Part shown: in pieces, positions 16,942 through 25,470 of the stretch
How the letters are laid out: each line of letters begins with the position of its first letter
Position numbering within the stretch: the first letter of the stretch is position 1
From: Bacteroidota bacterium
GTDB taxonomy: Bacteria; Bacteroidota; Bacteroidia; Chitinophagales; Saprospiraceae
Direction: 5' to 3'
DNA length: 64,000 bases
Assembly: GCA_029557915.1 (NCBI GenBank)
Contig: JAKQHS010000109.1
Span: 47,524 to 111,523, forward strand
Notes under the pieces: generated by a model
Told to the model about the DNA's origin: nothing
What the model saw: the letters and a program-made list of their open reading frames with translations, nothing else
Database searches by the model: none
Made by a program: the position numbers and the translations under genes

Positions 16942-18430
16942 GATTGTAAAATTGAAGGACGGCATCGATGATCGAACGGTCATTTTTGAGGCGGGGTACC
17001 TTATGCTGGCCCCCCAGCTTACCCTGGGATTTCATCCAGCTGTAAAAAAAGCCCCTGGGCATCTCATGTATGATCAACTGTTCCAGGGCAAGGTTTTTGG
17101 TCCTTTTTGCCTCGTAATCCGAATTCAGGCTTTGCAGGGCCAGGTCCAGGGACCGCGCAAACGCTTTCAGGTCGGAAGGGCTTTTTTCAAATTCAATAAT
17201 CCATTCATGCGCCCCCTTTCCGCCCCCGTCCATATACTTCGGTCCCGCTGTAAAATCGGTAACCATACATTGGTGCTCTCCGCAGGCCTTCTCCAGGGCC
17301 TTCTCGGCATTTTCCACGATGACTTCCTCGCCGAAAGCGTTGATAAACTGGGTCGTCCGGCCTGCGATCTTTATCCTCACCGGGTCCAGGCCGGTGCATT
17401 CGATGACATCCCCGGTATCGTACCTCCACAATCCGCAATTGTTGGTGATGATCAGATGGTAAGGGGTGTTCAGCCTGATCCCTTCCACCGGGACGATATT
17501 TCCGGAATGAAGGTCCTTAAACTCGTAAAAGACGGCATGGTTCAGCAAAAGCAGCATGCCTTCCCCCTGCTGATTGTACCGGGTGGCAAAATACCCCTCG
17601 GAAGCGTTGTACACCTCCTGGTACAAAAAGGATTCGCTCGGGATCAGTTTCTTAAATACAGGCAGGACAGGGCCAAAATTGACCCCGCCATGAATGTATA
17701 ATTTCAGGCCAGGCCAGATCTGGAGCAAATTTTCCTTGCCGGTTTGCTGGAGGATGTTTTTAAAAAGAACGATGAGCCAGGTCGGCACTCCGGCAAACAT
17801 CACCAGGGGCTCATCCAGAATTTGCCCGGGCGTTTCTGCCAGTTTAAACTCCCAGTCCTGGGCCGTGGCTAGTTCAATGGAGGGTACAAAAACCTGCCGG
17901 GCATACCAGGGCATATTATTCAAAAGCAAGGCAGATATATCGCCACTTACAATACCCGGATACTCCGCCAGGCGCTCCAGACTCCCCCCAATGATCATAT
18001 TTTTACCCTCGAAAAGCCCGAGGTTTGGAAACTGGTTGTATAAAATGGACAGGGTATCGCTTGCACCCTGGATATGGTTAAACTCCAGGTATTCATGGGT
18101 GACGGGAATGTATTTACTTTTTCCACTGGTCGTGCCTGAAGATTTTGAAAACATATCCACCAGGCCCGGCCAAAGGACATTTTCTTCCCTCTTTCGCATC
18201 CGCTCTATCCAGGGCTGAAATTCCGGGTAATTGCGAACCGGCACCTGCCGGATGAAGGACTCGTAATCCCGGATCGCCGAAAAATGATGATTCCTGCCAA
18301 ATTCCGTATAATTCCCCTTGTATAATATATCCTGCAACAGTTCATTTTGAAAACGTATGGGTTCCTTCATCCAGGACTCCACCTGCCTATATCTGTTGCG
18401 GAACAATCGGCTTAAAAAAAACTCAAGCAT
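16928..18430 (-). CDS. GH3 auxin-responsive-promoter family acyl-adenylate/amido synthetase
   Basis: A 500-residue ANL-superfamily adenylating enzyme of the GH3 type. Plant GH3 proteins join amino acids to acyl hormones through an acyl-adenylate; bacterial members are mostly uncharacterised. Visible motifs are the phosphate-binding loop SKSSGTTSGKSK near 95-106, YNASEGYFA, the ATP-binding YDTGD, and IAGRTTQFINAFGEE with the hinge before the C-terminal lid. The length is typical of Bacteroidota members. The acyl substrate cannot be deduced. It overlaps a small downstream gene by 14 nt. No clean promoter box is seen upstream. Confidence 0.88.
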   Translation of the reverse strand: MLEFFLSRLFRNRYRQVESWMKEPIRFQNELLQDILYKGNYTEFGRNHHFSAIRDYESFIRQVPVRNYPEFQPWIERMRKREENVLWPGLVDMFSKSSGTTSGKSKYIPVTHEYLEFNHIQGASDTLSILYNQFPNLGLFEGKNMIIGGSLERLAEYPGIVSGDISALLLNNMPWYARQVFVPSIELATAQDWEFKLAETPGQILDEPLVMFAGVPTWLIVLFKNILQQTGKENLLQIWPGLKLYIHGGVNFGPVLPVFKKLIPSESFLYQEVYNASEGYFATRYNQQGEGMLLLLNHAVFYEFKDLHSGNIVPVEGIRLNTPYHLIITNNCGLWRYDTGDVIECTGLDPVRIKIAGRTTQFINAFGEEVIVENAEKALEKACGEHQCMVTDFTAGPKYMDGGGKGAHEWIIEFEKSPSDLKAFARSLDLALQSLNSDYEAKRTKNLALEQLIIHEMPRGFFYSWMKSQGKLGGQHKVPRLKNDRSIIDAVLQFYNHGKG

Positions 18431-18562
18431 GCTGGCTAAAAATAGCCAGAAATCAGGAAACGTAATTTGTTAATCGGGTCCGGAAATATGTTGAATCAGC
18501 GCTGGCGGTTGAAGGGCGGAAGCAGAAGGCTGGAAAGATGTGCCAATCGCTGACCATTTCCC

Positions 18563-18611
18563 ATTGACTATTGGCTATTGACCATTGACTCTTGACTCTT
18601 GACTCTTGACT
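18563..18611. repeat. Seven tandem heptamers abutting a stop codon
   Basis: Seven consecutive 7-nt units of the form (A/C)TTG(A/G)C(T/C), the last three being CTTGACT. The tract ends 5 nt before the stop codon of the thioredoxin-like gene (18617-18619, minus strand). Confidence 0.85.
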
Positions 18612-18616
18612 CTTGC

Positions 18617-19777
18617 TCACGACCCCAGCTTCATCCTGAATTGCTCCATCGGCACCGTATCCATTCCTTTGGTTTTGGCAAGGGGAATGAGCTGGCTCAG
18701 CAGTTTGCTGGCTTTTTCCGCCTTGCCATTCAGGGCGTAGATCCGGGCAAGGGTAAACTGGTGTTCCACCGCGGAAGACGAATTGATCAATTTTGAAAGC
18801 AACTGTTCGCAGAGACCCGTCAGTTTTTCGTCCGTATTAAAGGATTTTTCCACTTCAAGGGAAAGATGGTTGATCAGACCCGGATCTTTTTCCACGGAGG
18901 CAGGAAGTTTTTTCATGGCCTTGTACAGGCTCTCCCCATCCTTGACGGAAGTATAATAATGGATGTTGGAGTTGAATTCAAAAGCATCGCCTTCTTCTGG
19001 CATTGCTGCACGGATCTCCTGTTGGGCACCTGTAAGGAGATCAAAAGACTGAAATTCAACGGCTTTTAATACCGTTCGATGACCCGCCTGGATCCATCTG
19101 GATTTTACCTTTTCTTCCCCGAACAATTTGACCAGGGCTTCTTTCGATTTGACGGCAAGGCTAAAGATGCGTGAATCGGTTTCGGTAGCGGCCTCTAAGA
19201 TAAACCTGAGATTATCCGGTGTGGTAAGATCCTTTTGGCTGTTGAGGTAATCATTGGCAATCTTAAGACTGGGTTTTCCCGCCTGGTTCAACGACTTGAC
19301 ATAATTGTAAACGGTATTAAAATCGCGCTTGCCGGCATCGTATTCCTTGGCATAGAGCGCCGATTTGTCGCCTTTCTTCAGGGCAGATCTGCCCGCATCC
19401 AGGAATTTGGCGGGATCCATGTAACCCACCGCCTTCATCACCAACTGGCCTTCCCCGTCGATATACAACAAGGTTGGAAAAGCCGAAACCCCGTATTTAT
19501 CCGAAAAATCAAGGCCTTCCCCCTTTTCCATATCCAGCTTCACATTGAGGAAATGGGTATTGTAAAATTCACCGACGGACTTGTCCGGAAAGGTCTTTGC
19601 GGACATCAGTTTGCACGGGCCGCACCAGGTGGTATAAGCATCCACAAAGATCAATTGCCCGGATTCTTTTGCTTTGGCCAAGGCTTCCGGCCAGGTCCCT
19701 TGATGAAAAACGATACCTTCCGACCTGAGCCCGGTCCAGACGAAAAACACCAGGCAAACCACTGTTAAATATCTCAT
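18617..19777 (-). CDS. Exported thioredoxin-fold protein with C-terminal helical repeats
   Basis: A 386-residue protein with a signal peptide (MRYLTVVCLVFFVWTG) and a thioredoxin domain to about residue 140. The redox motif WCGPCK is at residues 51-56 and the cis-Pro at SAFPTLLYI. The rest is helical and may hold TPR-like hairpins, ending in a tetratricopeptide-like segment (FTLARIYALNGKAEKASKLL). It probably handles disulfides in the periplasm. The ATG at 19777 is used because the -7 box at 19796-19803 excludes the longer frame from 19798. Tandem repeat tracts lie at both its 3' end and just upstream. Confidence 0.85.
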   Translation of the reverse strand: MRYLTVVCLVFFVWTGLRSEGIVFHQGTWPEALAKAKESGQLIFVDAYTTWCGPCKLMSAKTFPDKSVGEFYNTHFLNVKLDMEKGEGLDFSDKYGVSAFPTLLYIDGEGQLVMKAVGYMDPAKFLDAGRSALKKGDKSALYAKEYDAGKRDFNTVYNYVKSLNQAGKPSLKIANDYLNSQKDLTTPDNLRFILEAATETDSRIFSLAVKSKEALVKLFGEEKVKSRWIQAGHRTVLKAVEFQSFDLLTGAQQEIRAAMPEEGDAFEFNSNIHYYTSVKDGESLYKAMKKLPASVEKDPGLINHLSLEVEKSFNTDEKLTGLCEQLLSKLINSSSAVEHQFTLARIYALNGKAEKASKLLSQLIPLAKTKGMDTVPMEQFRMKLGS

Positions 19778-19795
19778 GATGAATCGTTTAGTCTG

Positions 19796-19803
19796 CAAAA
19801 ATA
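19796..19803 (-). promoter_or_regulatory. Predicted -7 box of the thioredoxin-like gene
   Basis: The minus strand reads TATTTTTG (TAnnTTTG), 18 nt before the ATG at 19777. Confidence 0.45.
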
Positions 19804-19823
19804 AGGAAAAAAGGTTTGAGAAA

Positions 19824-19887
19824 AAGGTTAAGGTTGAGGCTGAGGCTGAGGTTGAGGTTGAGGTTGAGGCTGAGGCTGAGGCTGAGG
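19824..19887. repeat. Ten-unit hexamer tandem repeat (RAGGYT)
   Basis: Ten consecutive 6-nt units: two AAGGTT, two GAGGCT, three GAGGTT, three GAGGCT, plus a partial GAGG. The same hexamer family recurs at 51707-51760 in the opposite orientation. Confidence 0.9.
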
Positions 19888-19889
19888 AA

Positions 19890-19924
19890 CTGACTACTGA
19901 TTACTGACTACTGACTACTGACTA
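19890..19924. repeat. Five tandem CTGACTA heptamers abutting a stop codon
   Basis: Five 7-nt units (CTGACTA, with one CTGATTA) end one base before the stop codon of the SDR gene (19926-19928, minus strand). They directly follow the hexamer tract. Confidence 0.9.
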
Positions 19925-19925
19925 C

Positions 19926-20774
19926 TTATTTCTCCAATACCCCCTTCATTTGTTTCAGCATCATTTTGTCCACCACCCGGTCCGGCAATTTCATCATCAA
20001 TTCGATCATCCATTTTTTCGCCACGATCACCTGGCGTGTTTTGGGTTTGTCCATCATGATGCTGTTGTGGATCAGCCTGGCCACTTCCTCGGCCGGAATG
20101 GACATCTTTTGAGAAAATTCGATGAATTTATTTTTATGCTTGTACAGATCGTGATAGATCGTGCCTTCAAAAGTATCCGTATCGTATTTGGCTTTCTCAT
20201 ACATTTCGCTGACAATAGGGCCGGGTTCGATGACTATGGCATCGATGCCGAAATCCAGCAATTCGCGGCGCAGGGACCCGGTGAGTCCTTCCACCGCATG
20301 TTTGGAGGCGTTATAAGGGCCGTAAAAGGGACGGCTGAGGCGTCCACCCACCGAACTGATATTGATGATTTTACCCGGCTTCCCGGTCTGCGGTTTCACG
20401 GCGCCCAACAGCGGCAGGAAAGCCTGGGTCACCTGGACCAGTCCTATGACATTCACTTCAAGCTGTTCCCTGAACTTGTCGATGGACACATGCTGGACCG
20501 GTCCGGAAACCGCGATGCCGCTGTTATTGATCAGCGCCCTGAGGTATTGACCGCCGATCATTTCGGCCACCTGTGCCGCAGCGACATCAATGGCTCTCCG
20601 GTCACGCACATCAAAAATAAGAGGGGTGAAACCCGGCCCCATTTCTTTTTCCAGTTTTACCGCATCTTCCGGTTTCCGGACCGATCCGAAAACATGGAAA
20701 CCAAATCCTTTGAGGTATTTGGCGGTCGCCAGCCCGATACCGGTAGAAACCCCCGTGATCATTACCGCATTCAT
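19926..20774 (-). CDS. Short-chain dehydrogenase/reductase (SDR)
   Basis: A 282-residue classical SDR with an NAD(P)-binding Rossmann fold. The TGVSTGIG dinucleotide motif is at residues 7-14, NNSG is near 88, the catalytic Ser sits in INISSVGG, and YNASK provides the Tyr and Lys. The closest general likeness is to SDRs acting on lipids or steroids (long C terminus after the catalytic site), but the substrate is not recognisable. It starts 6 nt after the S9 peptidase stop, so the pair is cotranscribed. Two tandem-repeat tracts lie directly at its 3' end. Confidence 0.87.
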   Translation of the reverse strand: MNAVMITGVSTGIGLATAKYLKGFGFHVFGSVRKPEDAVKLEKEMGPGFTPLIFDVRDRRAIDVAAAQVAEMIGGQYLRALINNSGIAVSGPVQHVSIDKFREQLEVNVIGLVQVTQAFLPLLGAVKPQTGKPGKIINISSVGGRLSRPFYGPYNASKHAVEGLTGSLRRELLDFGIDAIVIEPGPIVSEMYEKAKYDTDTFEGTIYHDLYKHKNKFIEFSQKMSIPAEEVARLIHNSIMMDKPKTRQVIVAKKWMIELMMKLPDRVVDKMMLKQMKGVLEK

Positions 20775-20780
20775 ACGTGA

Positions 20781-22928
20781 TTATTTATTGGGATGAATAA
20801 ACCGTTCAAAAAACTCCCAGGTGCGAAGCATCTGGTCGATCCGTTGCCTGTTGTTCCCGCTGCGGGTGAGCTCATGGGTTGCTCCCGGGTGACGGACATA
20901 CTCCACGGTTTTACCCATTACTTTCAAACTTTTATAAAACTGTTCGCTCTGAATGACCCCGGTACGGAGATCCTGTTCTCCGTGAAAAATGATGAGTGGT
21001 GTGCCCACTTGCTGGACATAGTTGATCGTGGATTCCCTTTCCAAGATATCCCGGGTGGCCGGTTCCCAGGGATACCCTCCAAAATATCCCGGCACCAGGC
21101 GCCAGGCATTCCCTTCCCCAAAAAAGGTCTTCAAGTCATAAACGCCTCGTTGGGAACAGGCGGCCTTAAAACGATGGTCATGGCCGATGATCCAGGCGAC
21201 CAGGTAACCCGCATAGGATCCGCCCGTGACCACCATCCTGGAAGTATCGATCCATCCCTGCGATGCGGCCCCATCCAACGCCTTCAAAACATCATCGGTT
21301 GGGCCTTTCCCCCAGTCCTTGATGTTGGCTCGCAGGAATTCCTGCCCATAGCCCCCCGATCCCCGGGGATTGCAGTACACGAGGCCATAACCTTTGCCGC
21401 ACCAGTATTGAAATTCGTGCCACATGCTGGCTTCTCCAGGACCCCACATGGCCGAGGGCCCTCCGTGAATATTGAGAACCACCGGGTATTGCTTGCCCGC
21501 GGCAAATCCGACCGGCTTCATCACCCAATATTCGATGTTCATGCCCTGGTCGTTTGTAAAAGTGAATTTTTCCGGATAGCTGATATGTTTGTCTTTCAGC
21601 CAGGAGGTATTGAGGGTGGTCACGGGTTTCTGATTTTTCAGGCTGCGGTCCGAGATAAACAATTCATAGGGGCTGGACACCCGGGTCTTGACAAAAGCAA
21701 GCTGGTTGTCCCGGCTCACATCAAAACTACCTATCCCCTCGTCAAAACCGCTCAGTTGTTCTTTTTTCAGATCCTCCAGGCGCAACCGGTACAAGACTAC
21801 CCCGCCATTGGAAGGCGAAGTAAAATACAAGGAGGTGCCATCCGGTGAAAACTTCAGGTTGCCGACAGTCCGATCGTGCGGGATGACCTTGATATCCCTC
21901 TCTTTGCCACGGACCGGCATAATAGCGAGGGCGGGGATACCGACACGGTTGGTCTCGCCCCGGGTAAAGGCCATCCATTTCCCATCCGGAGAAGCCTGGG
22001 CCTGGCCGAAGGACAGCCCGTCTTTTCCAAGCAACTTTTGCAAGTTCCCGTCCTGGCTTAGAGTATAGACTTCGGATTCCAGGCTGCGGTCAGGGTGCTC
22101 CTTTTGGTCGAGATCGGTTTGTACCAGCAACTGGGGGGAGTTGCCAATAAATCCGGCATTTGAAAAGGAATAAAAACCGGAGCTGATGGCCCGGGCTTTT
22201 GCACCGGCTTTGACCTCAATCCGGAACAGGTGGCTGAAGGAGAGGTCGTTGCTGGTGGTGGCCTCTTGTTGAAATACCAGTTTGTTGATGACCTTGGCTT
22301 TTCTATCCTTTTCATTGAGCGCCAGGTAAGTCCTGATCTCATCCAATGTGCCATTGGGGTTGGCTTTGGTCTTGGAAGGAAGGATATAGGCATTATCCCG
22401 GAAACCTGCTTTTTCCATCGGCCATTCGGGAAAGGAATTGCCGGCATTGAGCGTGCTGTCCGCAGCCAGATCGGCCAGGGTAAATAAACTGTTGAAAACA
22501 ATATAGCTGCCGTCCGGTGACCAGACCGGATTAGCCGCCCCGTTCTTTTCCCGGGTCAGTTGCCAGGCTTCACCACCTTCCAGCGGAAGAATGAACACCT
22601 GGGCTTTGCCTTCAATCCCCCGCACAAAAGCAATATTTTTTCCATCGGGGCTCCAGGACGGACTGGAAGCACCGTCCCAGGTCAAGGGGCGCAGTCCATT
22701 GCCTTGGGCATCCCCTATCCAAAGCTGGGTGCCATATTGATATTCCCAGGGGTCCCTGGGGTCTGGTTTTATCGAAGTGACGGTAAACAGGATCCGGTCG
22801 CCTTCCGGGGAATAGGACACATTGGAAACAGACTGGATGCGGGTGAGATCGGAAACCTGGATTTCCGGCTGGGCCATGGCAAAACAGGTCCAAAAACTCA
22901 AAATGAGCGGGACTAAAATCTTTTTCAT
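20781..22928 (-). CDS. Exported S9-family prolyl oligopeptidase-like peptidase
   Basis: A 715-residue serine peptidase with a signal peptide (MKKILVPLILSFWTCFAMAQ), a WD40/TolB-like beta-propeller with several SPDG blades, and a C-terminal alpha/beta hydrolase domain. The nucleophile is in GGSYAGY near residue 570, the acid in GEQDLRTG near 653, and the His in GATHEL near 685. Members trim oligopeptides in the periplasm or outside. The ATG at 22928 is preferred to a longer frame from 22991 because it directly begins the signal peptide. It follows the LytTR response regulator by 35 nt, and the SDR gene follows it by 6 nt. Confidence 0.92.
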   Translation of the reverse strand: MKKILVPLILSFWTCFAMAQPEIQVSDLTRIQSVSNVSYSPEGDRILFTVTSIKPDPRDPWEYQYGTQLWIGDAQGNGLRPLTWDGASSPSWSPDGKNIAFVRGIEGKAQVFILPLEGGEAWQLTREKNGAANPVWSPDGSYIVFNSLFTLADLAADSTLNAGNSFPEWPMEKAGFRDNAYILPSKTKANPNGTLDEIRTYLALNEKDRKAKVINKLVFQQEATTSNDLSFSHLFRIEVKAGAKARAISSGFYSFSNAGFIGNSPQLLVQTDLDQKEHPDRSLESEVYTLSQDGNLQKLLGKDGLSFGQAQASPDGKWMAFTRGETNRVGIPALAIMPVRGKERDIKVIPHDRTVGNLKFSPDGTSLYFTSPSNGGVVLYRLRLEDLKKEQLSGFDEGIGSFDVSRDNQLAFVKTRVSSPYELFISDRSLKNQKPVTTLNTSWLKDKHISYPEKFTFTNDQGMNIEYWVMKPVGFAAGKQYPVVLNIHGGPSAMWGPGEASMWHEFQYWCGKGYGLVYCNPRGSGGYGQEFLRANIKDWGKGPTDDVLKALDGAASQGWIDTSRMVVTGGSYAGYLVAWIIGHDHRFKAACSQRGVYDLKTFFGEGNAWRLVPGYFGGYPWEPATRDILERESTINYVQQVGTPLIIFHGEQDLRTGVIQSEQFYKSLKVMGKTVEYVRHPGATHELTRSGNNRQRIDQMLRTWEFFERFIHPNK

Positions 22929-22963
22929 CGGCTTCCTTATAAAGAGGAAAAATACAAAAATCG

Positions 22964-23716
22964 TCAATGAAGACCGGTATCCTTTATCCATTTCCTGAAT
23001 CCAACGGCATTTTGTTTTCCGATGATCACTTCCTGCCTTGCGGAGGGTTTGAGCTCCAGCAAAATCTTGCTCTGTTCAATGGACTTGAACCGGACGATGA
23101 AGTTCCGGTTGACCAGGTATTGCCGGTTTGCCCTGAAAAAAAGAACCGGGTCGAGTCTTTCTTCCAGTTCAGTCAGGGTCTGGTCTGCCACGTACAAATC
23201 CCCTTCCCCCGACCGCACAAAACAGATTTTATGTTCGGTAAAAGCATAGGCGATGCCTGAAGCATCCAGGGGTATCAAATATGCGCCCTTGTGAACCAGG
23301 ATGCGGGTTGCGTTCACTTTCCGGTCTTTGAGAAAATGGTCCATGCCGGACAGAAAATGCGTTTTGAGCTGACTTACCTTTTGAAGCGCCTTTTTCAACT
23401 TTTCCTCCGTGACCGGCTTGAGCAGGTAATGGACGGCATTGTGGTCAAAGGCCTTCAGCAGGTAATCATCGTAGGCCGTGACAAATATGACCGGGAAACC
23501 GATTTTGCACCGGTCAAAGATTTCAAAGGACAGCGCATCGGAAAGGCGTACATCAAAAAATGCAAGATCTGGGGGCTCATGGTGCCGAAGCCAGTCGACC
23601 ACCGCTTTTACGCTTTCAGGGGAAGCCACGATTTCGATTGAGGGGTCGGCCTTCAGCAGCAAGTGGGCCAGCTTGCGGGAAGCGGTGATCTCGTCTTCGG
23701 CCAGGATCACTCGCAT
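22964..23716 (-). CDS. LytTR-type response regulator
   Basis: A 250-residue AlgR/LytR-family transcription factor. The receiver domain (1-120) has the acidic pocket AEDE, the phospho-acceptor Asp55 in FFDVRL, Thr80 and Lys100. The C-terminal LytTR DNA-binding domain covers about 150-245 (RANRQYLVNRNFI). The ATG at 23716 shares one base with the kinase stop codon (TGATG), which implies translational coupling and also excludes the upstream start at 23746. It is the cognate regulator of the LytS-type kinase. The downstream S9 peptidase could be a target, but no site was identified. Confidence 0.93.
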   Translation of the reverse strand: MRVILAEDEITASRKLAHLLLKADPSIEIVASPESVKAVVDWLRHHEPPDLAFFDVRLSDALSFEIFDRCKIGFPVIFVTAYDDYLLKAFDHNAVHYLLKPVTEEKLKKALQKVSQLKTHFLSGMDHFLKDRKVNATRILVHKGAYLIPLDASGIAYAFTEHKICFVRSGEGDLYVADQTLTELEERLDPVLFFRANRQYLVNRNFIVRFKSIEQSKILLELKPSARQEVIIGKQNAVGFRKWIKDTGLH

Positions 23717-24777
23717 CAGCCATTGAGTTTCAGAAGGGGCATACACAATATGAAACGGCCGCCTTCCCGGAAGGACCTGATGCTTTTGCCCAGCAACTTG
23801 TCAAACCTTTCGTCCAGGTTTCTAAGCCCGGTCGAGGTGGAAGGATAGCCTTGTTTCCGCACCCTCATTTTATTGCTTATTATGAGTTCGTCCTCCCTGC
23901 AGTCAATGTCCAGCACCAGGCGGGAGGTTTTGGAAAGTTCATTGTGTTTTACCGCATTCTCCACGGCGATCATCATGGATACGGGCGGAATGAGATAGGT
24001 CTGTCCCTGGGCCCTGGGGTCAAACCCGAAATGTACCTGGAAGGCATCCTCATAACGGAGTTCCAGCAGGGATACGTAGAGGTTCATGAAGTCGATTTCA
24101 TCCTGGAGCAGGACCACGTCCTTATCCTTGCTTTGTAAAATGTACCGGTACACCTCGGCCAGGTTTTCGGTGTATTGGCGGGCCTTGTTTGCATCGTTTT
24201 CGATCAGAAAAGAAAGGCTGTTGAGGGCATTGAACATAAAGTGGGGATCGATTTGATTTTTTAAGGCTTCCAGTTCGGCCTGGATCTTCGATCGCTGGAG
24301 TTGTTCGGCCACCAGTTTCTCCTGTTCAGTCCGCTTTACCAGCAGCACTTTTTCATACATGTTGGACACAAAGATTACGCAGATTGCAATGACGGCCACC
24401 GTGAGGTAAATCTGCCGGGGGGGCAGGTCATCGGCACCGGCCGCCCATTTCCAGCCAAAAAGAAGAAGGAGGGCAGCCGGAATAGTATAAAACAAATTGA
24501 GCCCGATCATGGTCAGGTATTTCTGAAGGAGGGACTGGCTTTGCAGAATGGTGGTGTGATACCGGAACAGGAGGTAGCGGTTGCCTTCCCAGACCATCCA
24601 GGCAGTGAAAACAAACCATAAATAATAAATCAGGATAAGGTGGACCGGCAGGGCTGCCCGGTCGATCAGGCCGGTCGCACTGGGTATGACCAAGCCGAAA
24701 AAAGGAACACCGATCAACCTCACCACGGTATCATCCAGGATCAAGCGGGCATCGGAGGATTTCCACTTATTGCTCAT
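23716..24777 (-). CDS. LytS-type sensor histidine kinase
   Basis: A 353-residue membrane kinase with four predicted transmembrane helices in the first 145 residues, a short coiled linker (KRTEQEKLVAEQLQRS), and the His_kinase domain with phospho-acceptor His179 in IDPHFMFNALN. The ATP-binding region has the N-box ENAVKHN and a glycine-bearing TGLRNLDERF. No periplasmic sensor domain is present, so the membrane part itself is likely to sense. It is coupled to the LytTR regulator by a TGATG overlap. The DUF1761 gene lies divergently upstream. Confidence 0.93.
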   Translation of the reverse strand: MSNKWKSSDARLILDDTVVRLIGVPFFGLVIPSATGLIDRAALPVHLILIYYLWFVFTAWMVWEGNRYLLFRYHTTILQSQSLLQKYLTMIGLNLFYTIPAALLLLFGWKWAAGADDLPPRQIYLTVAVIAICVIFVSNMYEKVLLVKRTEQEKLVAEQLQRSKIQAELEALKNQIDPHFMFNALNSLSFLIENDANKARQYTENLAEVYRYILQSKDKDVVLLQDEIDFMNLYVSLLELRYEDAFQVHFGFDPRAQGQTYLIPPVSMMIAVENAVKHNELSKTSRLVLDIDCREDELIISNKMRVRKQGYPSTSTGLRNLDERFDKLLGKSIRSFREGGRFILCMPLLKLNG

Positions 24778-24922
24778 TGTGCTTCCGTTTCAGCAGCCGG
24801 TTTTTCCGCTTGGGTAAAAGGAGCCCGGCGGGTAATTCGCGGCTTCCTAGATTTAAACCGTAAATCCCAAGGGCAGGCAAGCCCATCTTTTTTCATTACT
24901 TCAAAAATAAAAACAAATTATT

Positions 24923-25330
24923 ATGGAACCCATCCAGATCAATCACCTCGCAGTCCTGGTCGCTGCCCTGTCCACCTTTTTACTCGGAGGCTTATGGTGG
25001 TCTCCCGTGCTTTTCGAAAAAGCCTGGAAAGAAGAAAACCGGTTCACCGATGAAATGCTCCGGCAAGGCAATATGGCAAAGATTTTCGGGCTCGCCTTCG
25101 TCTTCTCTTTAATCATGTCCTACAACCTGGCTTATTTCCTGGGGGATCCGGGGATCAAAGCCGGAACCGGGGCCTTATATGGTTTTTTTACCGGTTTCGG
25201 GTGGGTAAGCATGGCGATATTTATCATCGGGCTCTTTGAAAGAAAATCCTGGCGGTATATGCTTATCAACGGGGGTTACATGGTGGTGGCTTTTACCATC
25301 ATGGGATTGATCCTCGGGGCATGGAAATAA
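24923..25330 (+). CDS. DUF1761-family membrane protein
   Basis: A 135-residue inner-membrane protein with four predicted helices. The pattern NHLAVLVAALSTFLLGGLWW-S then LFEKAW is typical of DUF1761, a family without assigned function. The ATG at 24923 places the first helix at the expected distance. It is divergent from the two-component system and is followed by a 140-nt gap and the predicted metalloprotease gene. No partner suggests its role. Confidence 0.85.
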   Translation: MEPIQINHLAVLVAALSTFLLGGLWWSPVLFEKAWKEENRFTDEMLRQGNMAKIFGLAFVFSLIMSYNLAYFLGDPGIKAGTGALYGFFTGFGWVSMAIFIIGLFERKSWRYMLINGGYMVVAFTIMGLILGAWK

Positions 25331-25448
25331 TGGGTAGAGGCCGCGCTTGCCCTCGACGATGCCAAAAGATTCGGCAGGATCGGATTAAAAGACCGGTAGC
25401 TCCCTTTTGCAAGCTATGGGAAATGCACGGACTCCGTTTCCTTTTATT

Positions 25449-25456
25449 TAATTTTG
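25449..25456 (+). promoter_or_regulatory. Predicted -7 box of the exported zinc protease gene
   Basis: TAATTTTG (TAnnTTTG), 14 nt before the ATG at 25471. It lies in the 15-nt string TTAATTTTGCGGCTC, repeated exactly before the gene at 35211. Confidence 0.5.
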
Positions 25457-25470
25457 CGGCTCGTTTCAAC

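Noticed and set aside
18563..19924. Possible CRISPR array
   Set aside because: The units are 6-7 nt in direct contact with no spacers and no cas genes nearby.
20793..21848. 351-codon plus-strand frame opposite the S9 peptidase gene
   Set aside because: Antisense shadow of the catalytic domain; the opposite strand carries the full triad.
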